A stretch of 15,746 bases of DNA from assembly GCA_902496505.1 (NCBI GenBank), contig CABVBB010000006.1, positions 1-15,746 on the forward strand. Direction: 5' to 3'. The notes beneath the pieces are model-generated. The model saw only the letters and a program-made list of their open reading frames with translations. It had not been told where the DNA came from and made no database searches. Below are positions 1 through 6,030 of this stretch, piece by piece; position 1 is the stretch's first letter, and the number at the start of each line of letters is the position of its first letter. The position numbers and the translations under genes are program-made. The stretch is from an uncultured Peptococcaceae bacterium. GTDB lineage: Bacteria; Bacillota; Peptococcia; Peptococcales; Peptococcaceae.

Positions 1-244
1 GGCCGCTGATGGGGCCGCCGAAGCCATTGCAGAGATAAACGATGTCCTCCGTGAAAACCTCCTCCAGCATCTCCCACAGCTGCATATCCACGCACCACCA
101 ATATTTGTGCATCATATCCTCAATATTGCGGATATCCATCAGCTGCTCCGGCGTATACCCCCTGCCCGCCGCAGCCAAGACCTCCTGAGCCAGCCGCACG
201 ACCTCCTCATCATAATCCATCAAGCGCATCTTATTGTCTGCCAT
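1..244 (-). CDS. SnoaL-like / NTF2-fold protein, N-terminal part (runs off the left edge)
   Basis: The first 81 residues are visible, reading minus from an ATG at 244-242 that follows an AAGGAGCGAGG-type ribosome binding site. The protein opens with charged residues (MADNKMRLMDYDEEV). At about 40-75 it has the pattern typical of SnoaL-like NTF2-fold proteins: I-R-N-I-E-D-x-x-x-K-Y-W, then a W-E-M-L-E-E-V-F-T-E-D segment corresponding to the 'W..L..lF.dDa' motif of the family. Members are small cone-shaped cytoplasmic proteins. They include isomerases, cyclases, dehydratases and binding proteins, so the fold alone does not give a reaction. No signal peptide is seen. The C-terminal half, with most of the pocket, lies outside the window. 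It has its own palindrome-rich promoter region and is separated from spmB by the spmB terminator, so it is probably independently regulated. The fold is fairly secure and the function unknown. Confidence 0.7.
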   Translation of the reverse strand, partial: MADNKMRLMDYDEEVVRLAQEVLAAAGRGYTPEQLMDIRNIEDMMHKYWWCVDMQLWEMLEEVFTEDIVYLCNGFGGPISG

Positions 245-262
245 ACTTCCTCGCTCCTTTTT

Positions 263-293
263 GCTTAGAATATAAATATTTTATACTTTAAGC
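263..293. promoter_or_regulatory. 31-bp imperfect palindrome, candidate operator
   Basis: Arms of 15 bases are symmetric about base 278, and 12 of 15 positions are complementary. The outer arms are GCTTA (263-267) and TAAGC (289-293); the inner arms are TATAAA (271-276) and TTTATA (280-285). It sits just upstream of the ribosome binding site of the SnoaL-like gene and overlaps the candidate -10 box and transcription start. This is the position expected of a repressor operator. It could instead form a weak AT-rich hairpin in the leader. No T-run follows it on either strand that would make it a terminator. Confidence 0.5.
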
Positions 294-319
294 ATACCGC
301 GATAGATGCAGACGTTCAA
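291..319 (-). promoter_or_regulatory. Candidate promoter of the SnoaL-like gene
   Basis: On the minus strand, TTGAAC (319-314) and TATGCT (296-291) are separated by 17 bases. Each box matches 4 of 6 consensus positions. The predicted start falls inside the 263-293 palindrome. A second, more AT-rich stretch (TATAAA at 285-280) could also act as a -10 box but lacks a matching -35 box. Confidence 0.4.
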
Positions 320-341
320 ATAACGAGAATTCATGGCCGCG

Positions 342-356
342 ATAGTTTGAAACTAT
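342..356. promoter_or_regulatory. 15-bp perfect palindrome ATAGTTT-G-AAACTAT, candidate operator
   Basis: Seven-base arms flank a single G with no mismatch. It lies between the spmB terminator and the candidate -35 box of the SnoaL-like gene, about 100 bases before that start codon. Size and symmetry fit a homodimeric winged-helix regulator (MarR type or similar). No such regulator is encoded in the window. Which regulator binds it is unknown. Confidence 0.5.
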
Positions 357-369
357 GCCCAATACGCCA

Positions 370-397
370 AAAGCCCCTGCAACAGCGCAGGAGCTTT
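370..397 (-). terminator. Rho-independent terminator of spmA-spmB
   Basis: Read on the minus strand, a 10-bp stem (AAGCTCCTGC with GCAGGGGCTT, one G-T pair) has a six-base loop and is followed by TTTT. It begins within the spmB stop codon and closes the spm unit. Confidence 0.75.
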
Positions 398-932
398 AAT
401 AACCGAAGAACAGCCGGACAAAGAACACCGAGGCCAAGAAGGTGATGCAGTCGGCGGTGAGGCCCAGGGCCAGGGCGTAGCGGTAGTTCTTGATGCCGAC
501 GGAGCCGAAGTAGAGGGTGAGGACGAAGAATGTGGTATCGCTGGTGCCCTGCATGGTGGAGGCCAGGCGGCCGATGAAGGAATCGGGGCCTGAGGTATGG
601 ATGAGCTCTGTGGCCACGCCCAGCGCGCCGCCGCCGGAGAGAGGGCGTAAGATGGCCAGGGGCAGGACTTCGCTGGGGATGCCTAAGGCATTGGTCAAGG
701 GCTTGAGCAAAATAGCCATTATATTCATCGCGCCCGATGCGCGGAACATACTGATCGCGATCATCATGGCCAGAAAATAGGGGATCAGATCGATGGCCAG
801 CTTGAAGCCCTGGGCTGCGCCCTCGATAAAGGCGTCGTAAATATTGACCCGCCGCACAAGGCCCGCGGCGAAAATGATCAGGATCATCAAGGGGATGGCC
901 CAGTTGGAAAGGGTGGTGATGGCCTGCGTCAC
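396..932 (-). CDS. spmB: Spore maturation protein B (SpmB), Gate-domain membrane protein
   Basis: A 178-residue integral membrane protein with a single nucleoside-recognition (Gate) domain. It has hydrophobic helices at about 10-26, 45-65, 70-90 and 150-177. It carries the conserved PLSGGGALG (97-105) and GTSDTTFF (129-136) motifs of the SpmB family. In Bacillus, SpmA and SpmB act together in the spore membrane and are needed for core dehydration; the transported molecule is not established. The start is GTG at 932-930, only three bases after the spmA stop, with GGGGAGGTGG inside the end of spmA, so translation is likely coupled. The length is normal for the family. Homologues also occur in bacteria that do not sporulate, so this supports but does not prove a spore former. 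Confidence 0.9.
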   Translation of the reverse strand: MTQAITTLSNWAIPLMILIIFAAGLVRRVNIYDAFIEGAAQGFKLAIDLIPYFLAMMIAISMFRASGAMNIMAILLKPLTNALGIPSEVLPLAILRPLSGGGALGVATELIHTSGPDSFIGRLASTMQGTSDTTFFVLTLYFGSVGIKNYRYALALGLTADCITFLASVFFVRLFFGY

Positions 933-935
933 GAT

Positions 936-1529
936 CTACCACCTCCCCTTACGATGGTTCAGAAGTCGGACCACGGCGTCGATGGTGAGGGAAACGCTCA
1001 TGCCTACGCAGGTGGCTAAAAAGGTGGTGGCGACGATCTCAGTGGGAGCGGCGCTTCCTGCGGCGTAGCGGATGCCGATGATGGTCGCGGGGATCATCAC
1101 CAGGCAGGAGGTATTGAGCACGAGAAAGGTGATCATGGCGTCGCTGGCCGTATCCTTGCGGGAATTGCAGGTCTGCAGCTCGGCCATAGCCTTGAGGCCG
1201 AAGGGGGTGGCGGCATTGCCCAGCCCCAGCACATTGGCGCTCAGATTGAGCACGATGAAGCCCAGCGCCGGATGCTCGCGGGGCACTGTGGGAAAGAGCG
1301 CATTGGTCAAGGGCCGCACCAGACGGGCCAAGGCATCCACCAGCCCCGCTTTTTCGGCTACATTCATCACGCCCAGCCAAAAGGACATCAGCCCAATGAG
1401 CCCCAGCGCGTAAGTCACACTATCCGCCGCTGCATCCAGCGCGGCTTCTGTGATCACCTGCGGCTGACCTTTGAGCACCGCCAGCAGGATCGCTGAGAGC
1501 ACCAAAAAACTCCAGAATTTATTCAGCAT
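936..1529 (-). CDS. spmA: Spore maturation protein A (SpmA), Gate-domain membrane protein
   Basis: A 197-residue membrane protein with the Gate domain shared with SpmB. The first helix is at 5-20, followed by helices near 38-55, 88-105, 130-152 and 163-185. The signature N-L-S-A-N-V-L-G-L-G-N-A-A-T-P-F-G occupies 95-111 and is diagnostic of SpmA. It is the partner of SpmB in spore-core dehydration in Bacillus, and the two probably form one membrane complex. The ATG start at 1529-1527 follows GGAGGTGAG at a normal distance. It is the first gene of the two-gene unit. I see no strong sigma-A promoter in the roughly 60 bases upstream, which would be in keeping with a sporulation sigma factor but does not show it. 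Confidence 0.92.
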   Translation of the reverse strand: MLNKFWSFLVLSAILLAVLKGQPQVITEAALDAAADSVTYALGLIGLMSFWLGVMNVAEKAGLVDALARLVRPLTNALFPTVPREHPALGFIVLNLSANVLGLGNAATPFGLKAMAELQTCNSRKDTASDAMITFLVLNTSCLVMIPATIIGIRYAAGSAAPTEIVATTFLATCVGMSVSLTIDAVVRLLNHRKGRW

Positions 1530-1588
1530 CCGCTCACCTCCGCTTCTATCTTACACTTTATGCGCAAGGTGAGGATTTCAGACGCATC

Positions 1589-1625
1589 AAAAAAGCCGCC
1601 CCTCCCAAAATGGCGGGTCGGCTTT
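1589..1625 (-). terminator. Rho-independent terminator of the EAL gene
   Basis: On the minus strand AAAGCCG-A-CCC and GGGG-CGGCTTT form a GC-rich stem around a loop of about 12 bases, followed by TTTTTT. It begins 9 bases after the stop codon of the EAL gene and separates that unit from spmA. Confidence 0.85.
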
Positions 1626-1633
1626 GTCCGGTT

Positions 1634-3484
1634 TTATTTTCCTTCATCCAGCAGCGTGTCATATGCGGCCTGCGGCATGGGGCGGTAATAGACATAGCCT
1701 TGGACATAATCGCAGCCGATCTCTTTGAGATAGGCTACCTGCTGGGGCAGCTCGATGCCTTCGGCCACTGTGCGGATCTCAAATTTCTGCACCAGTTCAA
1801 CGATGCCTTGGACAACGGCCAGATCCCGCGCCTGATCATGGCCGTCGGCGAAGAAGAACTGATCGATCTTGACCACATCGATGGGCAGATCTTTGAGCAG
1901 GCTCAGGGAGGAATAACCTTTGCCGAAATCATCGATGGAACAGGCAAAACCTGCCTGTTTGAGATCATGGACGATCTTTAACATCAGCTGGGCGCTATCC
2001 ATAACTATGGATTCGGTGAATTCGATCTCCAAAAGCTCGGGCGGCACCTGATAACGGTCGCGGATCGCCACATAGCGCTGCACAAAGTCCTGATCGTAAA
2101 ATTGCAGCCGGGAGACATTGACTGAGACGGTCTCCACGCGCTGTCCTTGATCGAGACGCTGGCGCAGATGACGGCAGACGGTTTCAAAAACGTATTGATC
2201 CAGCTCGCCGATCATGAATTTCTGCTCGAATACGGGGATGAATTTATCCGGCGGGATCAAGGTACCATCAGGCAGCTGCCAGCGTACCAAGGCTTCGGCG
2301 CAGGCGATCCGATCGGTGCTCAGATCGACCTTTGGCTGATAATAGACCTGAAATTCCTGCCGCTTGAGCGCATCTTTCATATGGTTCTCCACGTCTTTTT
2401 CTTCTCTCAAGCGATTGCGGATGCTTTCGTCATAAAAGACATAATTGGGATTGGTGCCGTTTTTGACCGTTTTGCGGGCAAAATTAGCCCGATCGAGAAA
2501 GCCCTCGATCTTCAGCTCTTCCATGGTGTCTTCCAGACAGCAGATACCGCAGTTGGTGGAGAGCGACCGGCATTTGAGCACATTGGTCATGTACTGGACG
2601 ATCTCCTGGTCGATCTGACGCTGTCTGGCCACGATGTCCGCTTTTTCGTCGTAAAGGACCAACAAAACGAAATTATCCGCCACCACCCGGCCGCACAGCT
2701 CGCCTGGCCGCAGGGAGGCCAGCAGGATCTCGCCGTAGCGCCTAAGGATCTGATCGCCATAGAAGGAGCCGAATACTTCGTTGACATAGTTGAAATCGGA
2801 AAAATCCACATAGACCAGCGCGTATTTTTCCTGATCAGCAGCATCCAGCAAGCGCTGCGCTGCTGTCTTAAAGACGCTGAACTGATAGACGCCAGTCAGC
2901 GGATCGCGCTTGGCTTGGTCGTCCAGGGCTTTATTCGCGCTCTCCAGATGGAGCACCTTCTTATAATTGGCGCCAAAGATCAAAAGCCAAGTGAGGAGCA
3001 TCACGCCCAGCATCGCAAAACAGATGAACAGCAGCCTGTGGGTCTCGCGCACCGCATAAGCGTCAGCGGCAAAAACGGTGGCATTGGCCTGCTCAAAATA
3101 CGCTTCGCTCAAGGCCAGCAGGGCCGCCTCATTGGCACCGTCTGCCCGGTAGGCCTTGATCTCCACTTTGAGCGCACTCCACATCTCATCCAGCTGGGCC
3201 AATTCCTGCTGGTAATCATCATCACGGGGCGTGATCAGCCCGTAAGGCCCCTCCCCGCCGTTAAGCTCTGTCAAAATACCATCCAGATAGGTGATCAATC
3301 CATCATTGGGCTGCTGGACCAGCTCCAGCTTGACCAGACGCTGTGTAGCGCCCCGCACGATGCCTACATAGTTAATCAATTGACTATAGGACTGCGCCTG
3401 CACGGTCGTGTGGACCATCATGCTGCCCAAGGGAAGCAAAAGCACAAATAAACTGATCAGCCCATATCGTATAAATCGCTTCAT
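1634..3484 (-). CDS. Membrane c-di-GMP phosphodiesterase: degenerate GGDEF plus intact EAL
   Basis: 616 residues. There is a membrane helix at 8-28, an extracytoplasmic sensor region of about 120 residues (no family recognised), a second helix at about 150-173, GGDEF at about 190-350 and EAL at about 365-610. The GGDEF active-site loop reads V-A-D-N-F (268-272), having lost both glycines and the acidic residue, so synthase activity is very unlikely; GTP binding or regulation is possible. The EAL domain keeps its metal and catalytic set: E397 in EAL (397-399), N456, E488, D518-D519, K539, D541, E575 and Q595. It should therefore hydrolyse c-di-GMP to pGpG. The ATG at 3484 follows GGGGGAG. It lies 91 bases after the DUF3006 gene with no clear terminator between them, so read-through from the lipoprotein gene is likely. 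Confidence 0.9.
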   Translation of the reverse strand: MKRFIRYGLISLFVLLLPLGSMMVHTTVQAQSYSQLINYVGIVRGATQRLVKLELVQQPNDGLITYLDGILTELNGGEGPYGLITPRDDDYQQELAQLDEMWSALKVEIKAYRADGANEAALLALSEAYFEQANATVFAADAYAVRETHRLLFICFAMLGVMLLTWLLIFGANYKKVLHLESANKALDDQAKRDPLTGVYQFSVFKTAAQRLLDAADQEKYALVYVDFSDFNYVNEVFGSFYGDQILRRYGEILLASLRPGELCGRVVADNFVLLVLYDEKADIVARQRQIDQEIVQYMTNVLKCRSLSTNCGICCLEDTMEELKIEGFLDRANFARKTVKNGTNPNYVFYDESIRNRLREEKDVENHMKDALKRQEFQVYYQPKVDLSTDRIACAEALVRWQLPDGTLIPPDKFIPVFEQKFMIGELDQYVFETVCRHLRQRLDQGQRVETVSVNVSRLQFYDQDFVQRYVAIRDRYQVPPELLEIEFTESIVMDSAQLMLKIVHDLKQAGFACSIDDFGKGYSSLSLLKDLPIDVVKIDQFFFADGHDQARDLAVVQGIVELVQKFEIRTVAEGIELPQQVAYLKEIGCDYVQGYVYYRPMPQAAYDTLLDEGK

Positions 3485-3575
3485 CCTTACTCCCCCATAT
3501 CCTGCATGATCGTCACAGTCTTTTAGCGCAGTCTCGCTTTTAGGGCTGCCGGCTGTTTACGTCCGCTTCTTTTTA

Positions 3576-3770
3576 TCAAAAGAATTGGTCAAAGATCTTG
3601 CGTATCTCTTCGGCCCGCGCTTGAGTCGCGCCGTCATCTACCGCAATATCAACGGCCAGACACATGCCTTCCTGCGCCTCTGGCGGTACCAAGCATGCCG
3701 GCACCTGAAAGATCTGGCCGTCCATTTCCAGCACAGCCCAGTCACCTTCAAACCGTTCTAAAATGATCAT
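3576..3770 (-). CDS. DUF3006 family small protein
   Basis: 64 residues starting M-I-I-L-E-R-F-E-G-D-W-A-V-L-E, which matches the beginning of DUF3006 proteins ('..iDRFEGd.Avle'). The family is small and soluble, predicted to be a beta-barrel-like fold, with no known activity. The start at 3770-3768 is chosen because AGGAGG (3785-3780) lies 9 bases before it; an ATG at 3776 would have a spacer of only 3 and an even earlier ATG at 3794 has no site. The ribosome binding site overlaps the stop codon of the preceding metallo-beta-lactamase gene, so the two are translationally coupled. DUF3006 genes often sit directly after MBL-fold ComEC-like genes in Clostridia and Bacilli, which suggests a shared but unknown task. 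Confidence 0.85.
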   Translation of the reverse strand: MIILERFEGDWAVLEMDGQIFQVPACLVPPEAQEGMCLAVDIAVDDGATQARAEEIRKIFDQFF

Positions 3771-3783
3771 CGTCATCTGCCTC

Positions 3784-5022
3784 CTATTTGCCAAATTCTG
3801 CGATCAAATGGCCCTGCGCGTCATATAATTCCGCGGGGTCATAGCTGTTGTTCCAGATATTCTGCGCTGCCCAGAGCAGCTGGCCGTCCTGGGCCTTAGC
3901 GCCTTCGCCGGAGATCACTTCCAGCGTCCCGCCGCCGGCTAGGATCGTCCCTGTGGGAAAGGTATAGCGCTGGTCGCCTTTGACGCTCACCAGCACCCAG
4001 CCGCTCACGTCTACCGCTTCGCTGCCGGTATTAGCCAGCACAGCGATCTCTGCTGCGCGGTCTACCGAGGTGATGGTGACGCTGGGCGCCTCTGTACTGC
4101 TCGGCTCGCTCTCAGCCGGAGCCGGAGTCAGTGCGTCTGCTGCGGCTCCGTTGATCTTTGCCTCGCCACGGGTCACACTCTGGCCATCGCTGTAAAAAAC
4201 GATGCTCCCCACTTCGTCAGTGCGCCAATACGTGATGCCCTGCTGCTGCAAAGCCTTGAGCGTCTTATCGCTGGGCAGGCCGTAATCATTGCCCTTGCCC
4301 ACAGAAATGGCCGCCCACTGCGGATCCACGGCCTGCAAAAACGCCGCCGAACTGGAGGTCTTGCTGCCGTGGTGGCCGACCTTGAGCACGGTGGAAGAGA
4401 GCGTCTTCGCGCTGTAATGCGCCAGCATCTCTTCTTCCGACGTTTTTTCTGCATCGCCCATCAGGAGAAACGATGTATCGCCATAGACCAGCTTGAGCAC
4501 AGCGCTGTAGTCGTTGAGCGATTCGTAATCACTGCCGCAGGGCGCTAAAAACATGGCCTGCGTGCCGCTCCCTAAGGGCAGCGTCACATCAGCTTTAGCC
4601 TCGACCACCGGAATATTTTTGTTCTGGATGGCCAAAAGCATATTTTCAAAAGACTTGGTGGTGTGGCTGACCTTGGGCATATAGACTGTGCCCACGTCGA
4701 ATTTTTTGATCACCGCATCCAAGCCGCCGATATGGTCCTCGTGGGGATGGGTGGCGATCACATAATCCAGGCGGCTGACGCCCTGTTTCTCGAGATAGCG
4801 GATCAGATCCTCTTCCGCTGCGCCGGTACCGCCGTCAATGAGCAGATTGCCGGCATCCGGCGTCTTGACCAAGATGGCATCCGCCTGCCCGACATCGATC
4901 ACGTGCACCTCCAGCTGCCCGTCTGCCGGCACTTGAGACTTCAAAGCTGGTTCTTGTCCGCAGCCAGCCAAGAGCAGCAGCGTCAGTAACAATATAATAC
5001 TCAAAATTCCTCTTTTTTTCAT
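3784..5022 (-). CDS. MBL-fold lipoprotein (ComEC C-terminal-like) with lamin-tail domain
   Basis: 412 residues. A lipoprotein signal has K-K-R, a Leu-rich core and an L-A-G-C lipobox (18-21), so the protein should be anchored by lipid outside the cell membrane. A metallo-beta-lactamase domain like that of ComEC/Rec2 fills about 35-290: H92-P-H94-E-D96-H97, D190 in MGDAE, and H217-H218-G-S. A low-complexity linker (292-314, rich in A, P, S, E) leads to a lamin-tail (LTD) domain at about 315-410, a fold often found on secreted nucleases. This suggests a secreted phosphodiesterase or nuclease-like hydrolase, with substrate not shown. Oddly, the usual Y-G-H-P motif reads Y-G-L-P (247-250), replacing a probable metal-ligand histidine. 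The ATG at 5022 follows AAGGAGGAAG. First gene of a likely unit with DUF3006 and the EAL protein. Confidence 0.87.
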   Translation of the reverse strand: MKKRGILSIILLLTLLLLAGCGQEPALKSQVPADGQLEVHVIDVGQADAILVKTPDAGNLLIDGGTGAAEEDLIRYLEKQGVSRLDYVIATHPHEDHIGGLDAVIKKFDVGTVYMPKVSHTTKSFENMLLAIQNKNIPVVEAKADVTLPLGSGTQAMFLAPCGSDYESLNDYSAVLKLVYGDTSFLLMGDAEKTSEEEMLAHYSAKTLSSTVLKVGHHGSKTSSSAAFLQAVDPQWAAISVGKGNDYGLPSDKTLKALQQQGITYWRTDEVGSIVFYSDGQSVTRGEAKINGAAADALTPAPAESEPSSTEAPSVTITSVDRAAEIAVLANTGSEAVDVSGWVLVSVKGDQRYTFPTGTILAGGGTLEVISGEGAKAQDGQLLWAAQNIWNNSYDPAELYDAQGHLIAEFGK

Positions 5023-5122
5023 TTGCTTCCTCCTTGCGTGATGTCATTTTTATTTTACCGCACCTTTTCGTAAATTGCTATAAGAAAGTTCACAGCAGTG
5101 ATAAACATAATGGAAAGTGTGC

Positions 5123-5150
5123 TTGACATTTTGCCCAGGCAGGCTATAAT
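5123..5150 (+). promoter_or_regulatory. Consensus sigma-A promoter of the XRE gene
   Basis: TTGACA at 5123-5128 and TATAAT at 5145-5150 are exact consensus boxes, but the spacer is 16 rather than 17 bases. The start would be near 5157, giving a leader of about 35 bases with AAAGGAG at 5178-5184. Such a strong promoter in front of a small XRE gene suggests that repression, possibly by the product itself, sets its output. Confidence 0.82.
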
Positions 5151-5191
5151 GAAATTATGGAAAGCGTAATTTACATGAAAGGAGTCTCGCC

Positions 5192-5398
5192 GTGAAAAAC
5201 CGTTTGGAAGAGCTGCGTCGCCAGCGCGGCATCAAGCAAGAGGAATTGGCCAGCGCCCTGGAAGTCTCGCGCCAGACCATCGGTTCGTTGGAAAACGGCC
5301 GCTACAATCCCTCTATTCTGCTGGCTTTCAAGATCGCCCGCTATTTTGGTCTGTCCATCGAGGATATCTTCATCTACGAGGAGGAGGCCGAAAACTAA
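5192..5398 (+). CDS. Small XRE-family (Cro/CI-type HTH) regulator
   Basis: 68 residues consisting almost wholly of one helix-turn-helix domain. The pattern L-E-E-L-R-R-Q-R-G-I-K-Q-E-E-L-A-S-A-L-E lies at 5-24, the recognition helix V-S-R-Q-T-I-G-S-L-E-N-G-R-Y-N-P at 25-40, and a closing F-K-I-A-R-Y-F-G-L-S-I-E-D-I-F at 46-60. This is the YozG-like class of minimal regulators, which have no ligand domain. The start is GTG at 5192, seven bases after AAAGGAG. It is 76 bases before a small membrane protein in the same direction, an arrangement that recurs in Bacillota: an XRE protein paired with a helical membrane protein that may influence it. It probably acts as a DNA-binding dimer in the cytoplasm and may repress its own promoter. 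Confidence 0.93.
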   Translation: MKNRLEELRRQRGIKQEELASALEVSRQTIGSLENGRYNPSILLAFKIARYFGLSIEDIFIYEEEAEN

Positions 5399-5474
5399 GG
5401 CTCTGACCTGCTGAGCGATCACGCCTACTTACCGCATTTTCTCTTTTTTGAAACATTTGACAAGGAGGTCCATA

Positions 5475-5921
5475 ATGAACAAGAATACACTCTATACAGG
5501 TCTCGTTTATACCGCTGTCGGCGCGGCCCTGTTCCTCATCGCCCTTTTGGGCGAATACACCTACGAAGCGCTGCTTTGGGGCTTTGGCGGCGGCAGTCTG
5601 GGCAGCGGTCTGTCCCTTTTGTGGCGTTATTATTACTGGACGCGCCCTGAGCGGACTGAAGCGTATCAAGAGCGTCTTCAGACAGAGCGCATCGAATCCC
5701 GCGATGAACGCAATATCACCCTGCGCGACAAATCCGGCCGCATCACCAATACGATCATGCTGCTCACCTTCACCGCACTGTGCTGCATCTTCTCCATCCT
5801 GACGGTCTTCGGCGTGATGATGCCCTGCTCCCGCTATCTGGTCATCACCTTCGCCCTGCTCATCTTCCTGCAGCTTTTTTGTGGCACTATCGTTTTAAAT
5901 TATCTCAGCAAACGCTTATAG
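5475..5921 (+). CDS. Small four-helix membrane protein (DUF2178-like), XRE partner
   Basis: 148 residues. Predicted helices lie at about 5-26, 33-52, 90-113 and 121-144, with a charged cytoplasmic loop in the middle (about 55-88; R, E, K, D rich). The loop holds S-R-D-E-R-N-I-T-L-R-D-K-S-G-R, resembling the 'DER...i..kA' motif just before a helix in DUF2178-type proteins that accompany XRE genes. The ATG at 5475 follows AAGGAGG at 5462-5468 with a 6-base spacer; an in-frame upstream extension to 5448 has no good site. It is most likely transcribed with the XRE gene. No catalytic motif is visible. By analogy with other XRE/membrane pairs it could act as a sensor or anti-regulator, but this is inference; family assignment is tentative. 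Confidence 0.8.
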   Translation: MNKNTLYTGLVYTAVGAALFLIALLGEYTYEALLWGFGGGSLGSGLSLLWRYYYWTRPERTEAYQERLQTERIESRDERNITLRDKSGRITNTIMLLTFTALCCIFSILTVFGVMMPCSRYLVITFALLIFLQLFCGTIVLNYLSKRL

Positions 5922-5947
5922 CCAATCGTCCTTTTCTTTGCTATACT
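5919..5947 (+). promoter_or_regulatory. Candidate promoter of the diguanylate cyclase gene
   Basis: TAGCCA (5919-5924, 4 of 6) and TATACT (5942-5947, 5 of 6) are 17 bases apart. The -35 box overlaps the stop codon of the membrane protein gene. There is no terminator between the two genes, so read-through from the XRE promoter is also possible. Confidence 0.4.
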
Positions 5948-5970
5948 GAAGTCATGACAAAACATTCATC

Positions 5971-6017
5971 CTGCTTCGACTTGTCGAACAGATGCCGTTT
6001 TGATTTTCATGTCAAAA
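5971..6017 (+). promoter_or_regulatory. Two small inverted repeats in the leader of the diguanylate cyclase gene
   Basis: First, 5971-5991 can fold as CTG, a bulged C, TTCGA, a CTTG tetraloop, TCGAA and CAG. CUUG is a known stable RNA tetraloop. The same bases read as the DNA palindrome TTCGAC-TT-GTCGAA (5975-5988). Second, TTTTGA (5998-6003) pairs with TCAAAA (6012-6017), ending just before the ribosome binding site. They may be an operator or a leader hairpin affecting translation. I do not recognise a c-di-GMP riboswitch here. Confidence 0.4.
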
Positions 6018-6030
6018 AGAAGGACTATTT

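Noticed and set aside
1530..1590. Possible sporulation sigma-E type -10 box (CATAAAGT) before spmA
   Set aside because: Six of eight bases resemble the sigma-E -10 consensus as I recall it, but no matching -35 box is seen. Too weak to annotate.
2147..3451. 434-codon open frame on the plus strand opposite the EAL gene
   Set aside because: No ribosome binding site or recognisable domain; the opposite frame has clear catalytic motifs. It is a by-product of codon bias.
3485..3575. Possible c-di-GMP riboswitch ahead of the EAL gene
   Set aside because: The GEMM-I core and its tetraloop/receptor elements are not present; only short repeats are seen.
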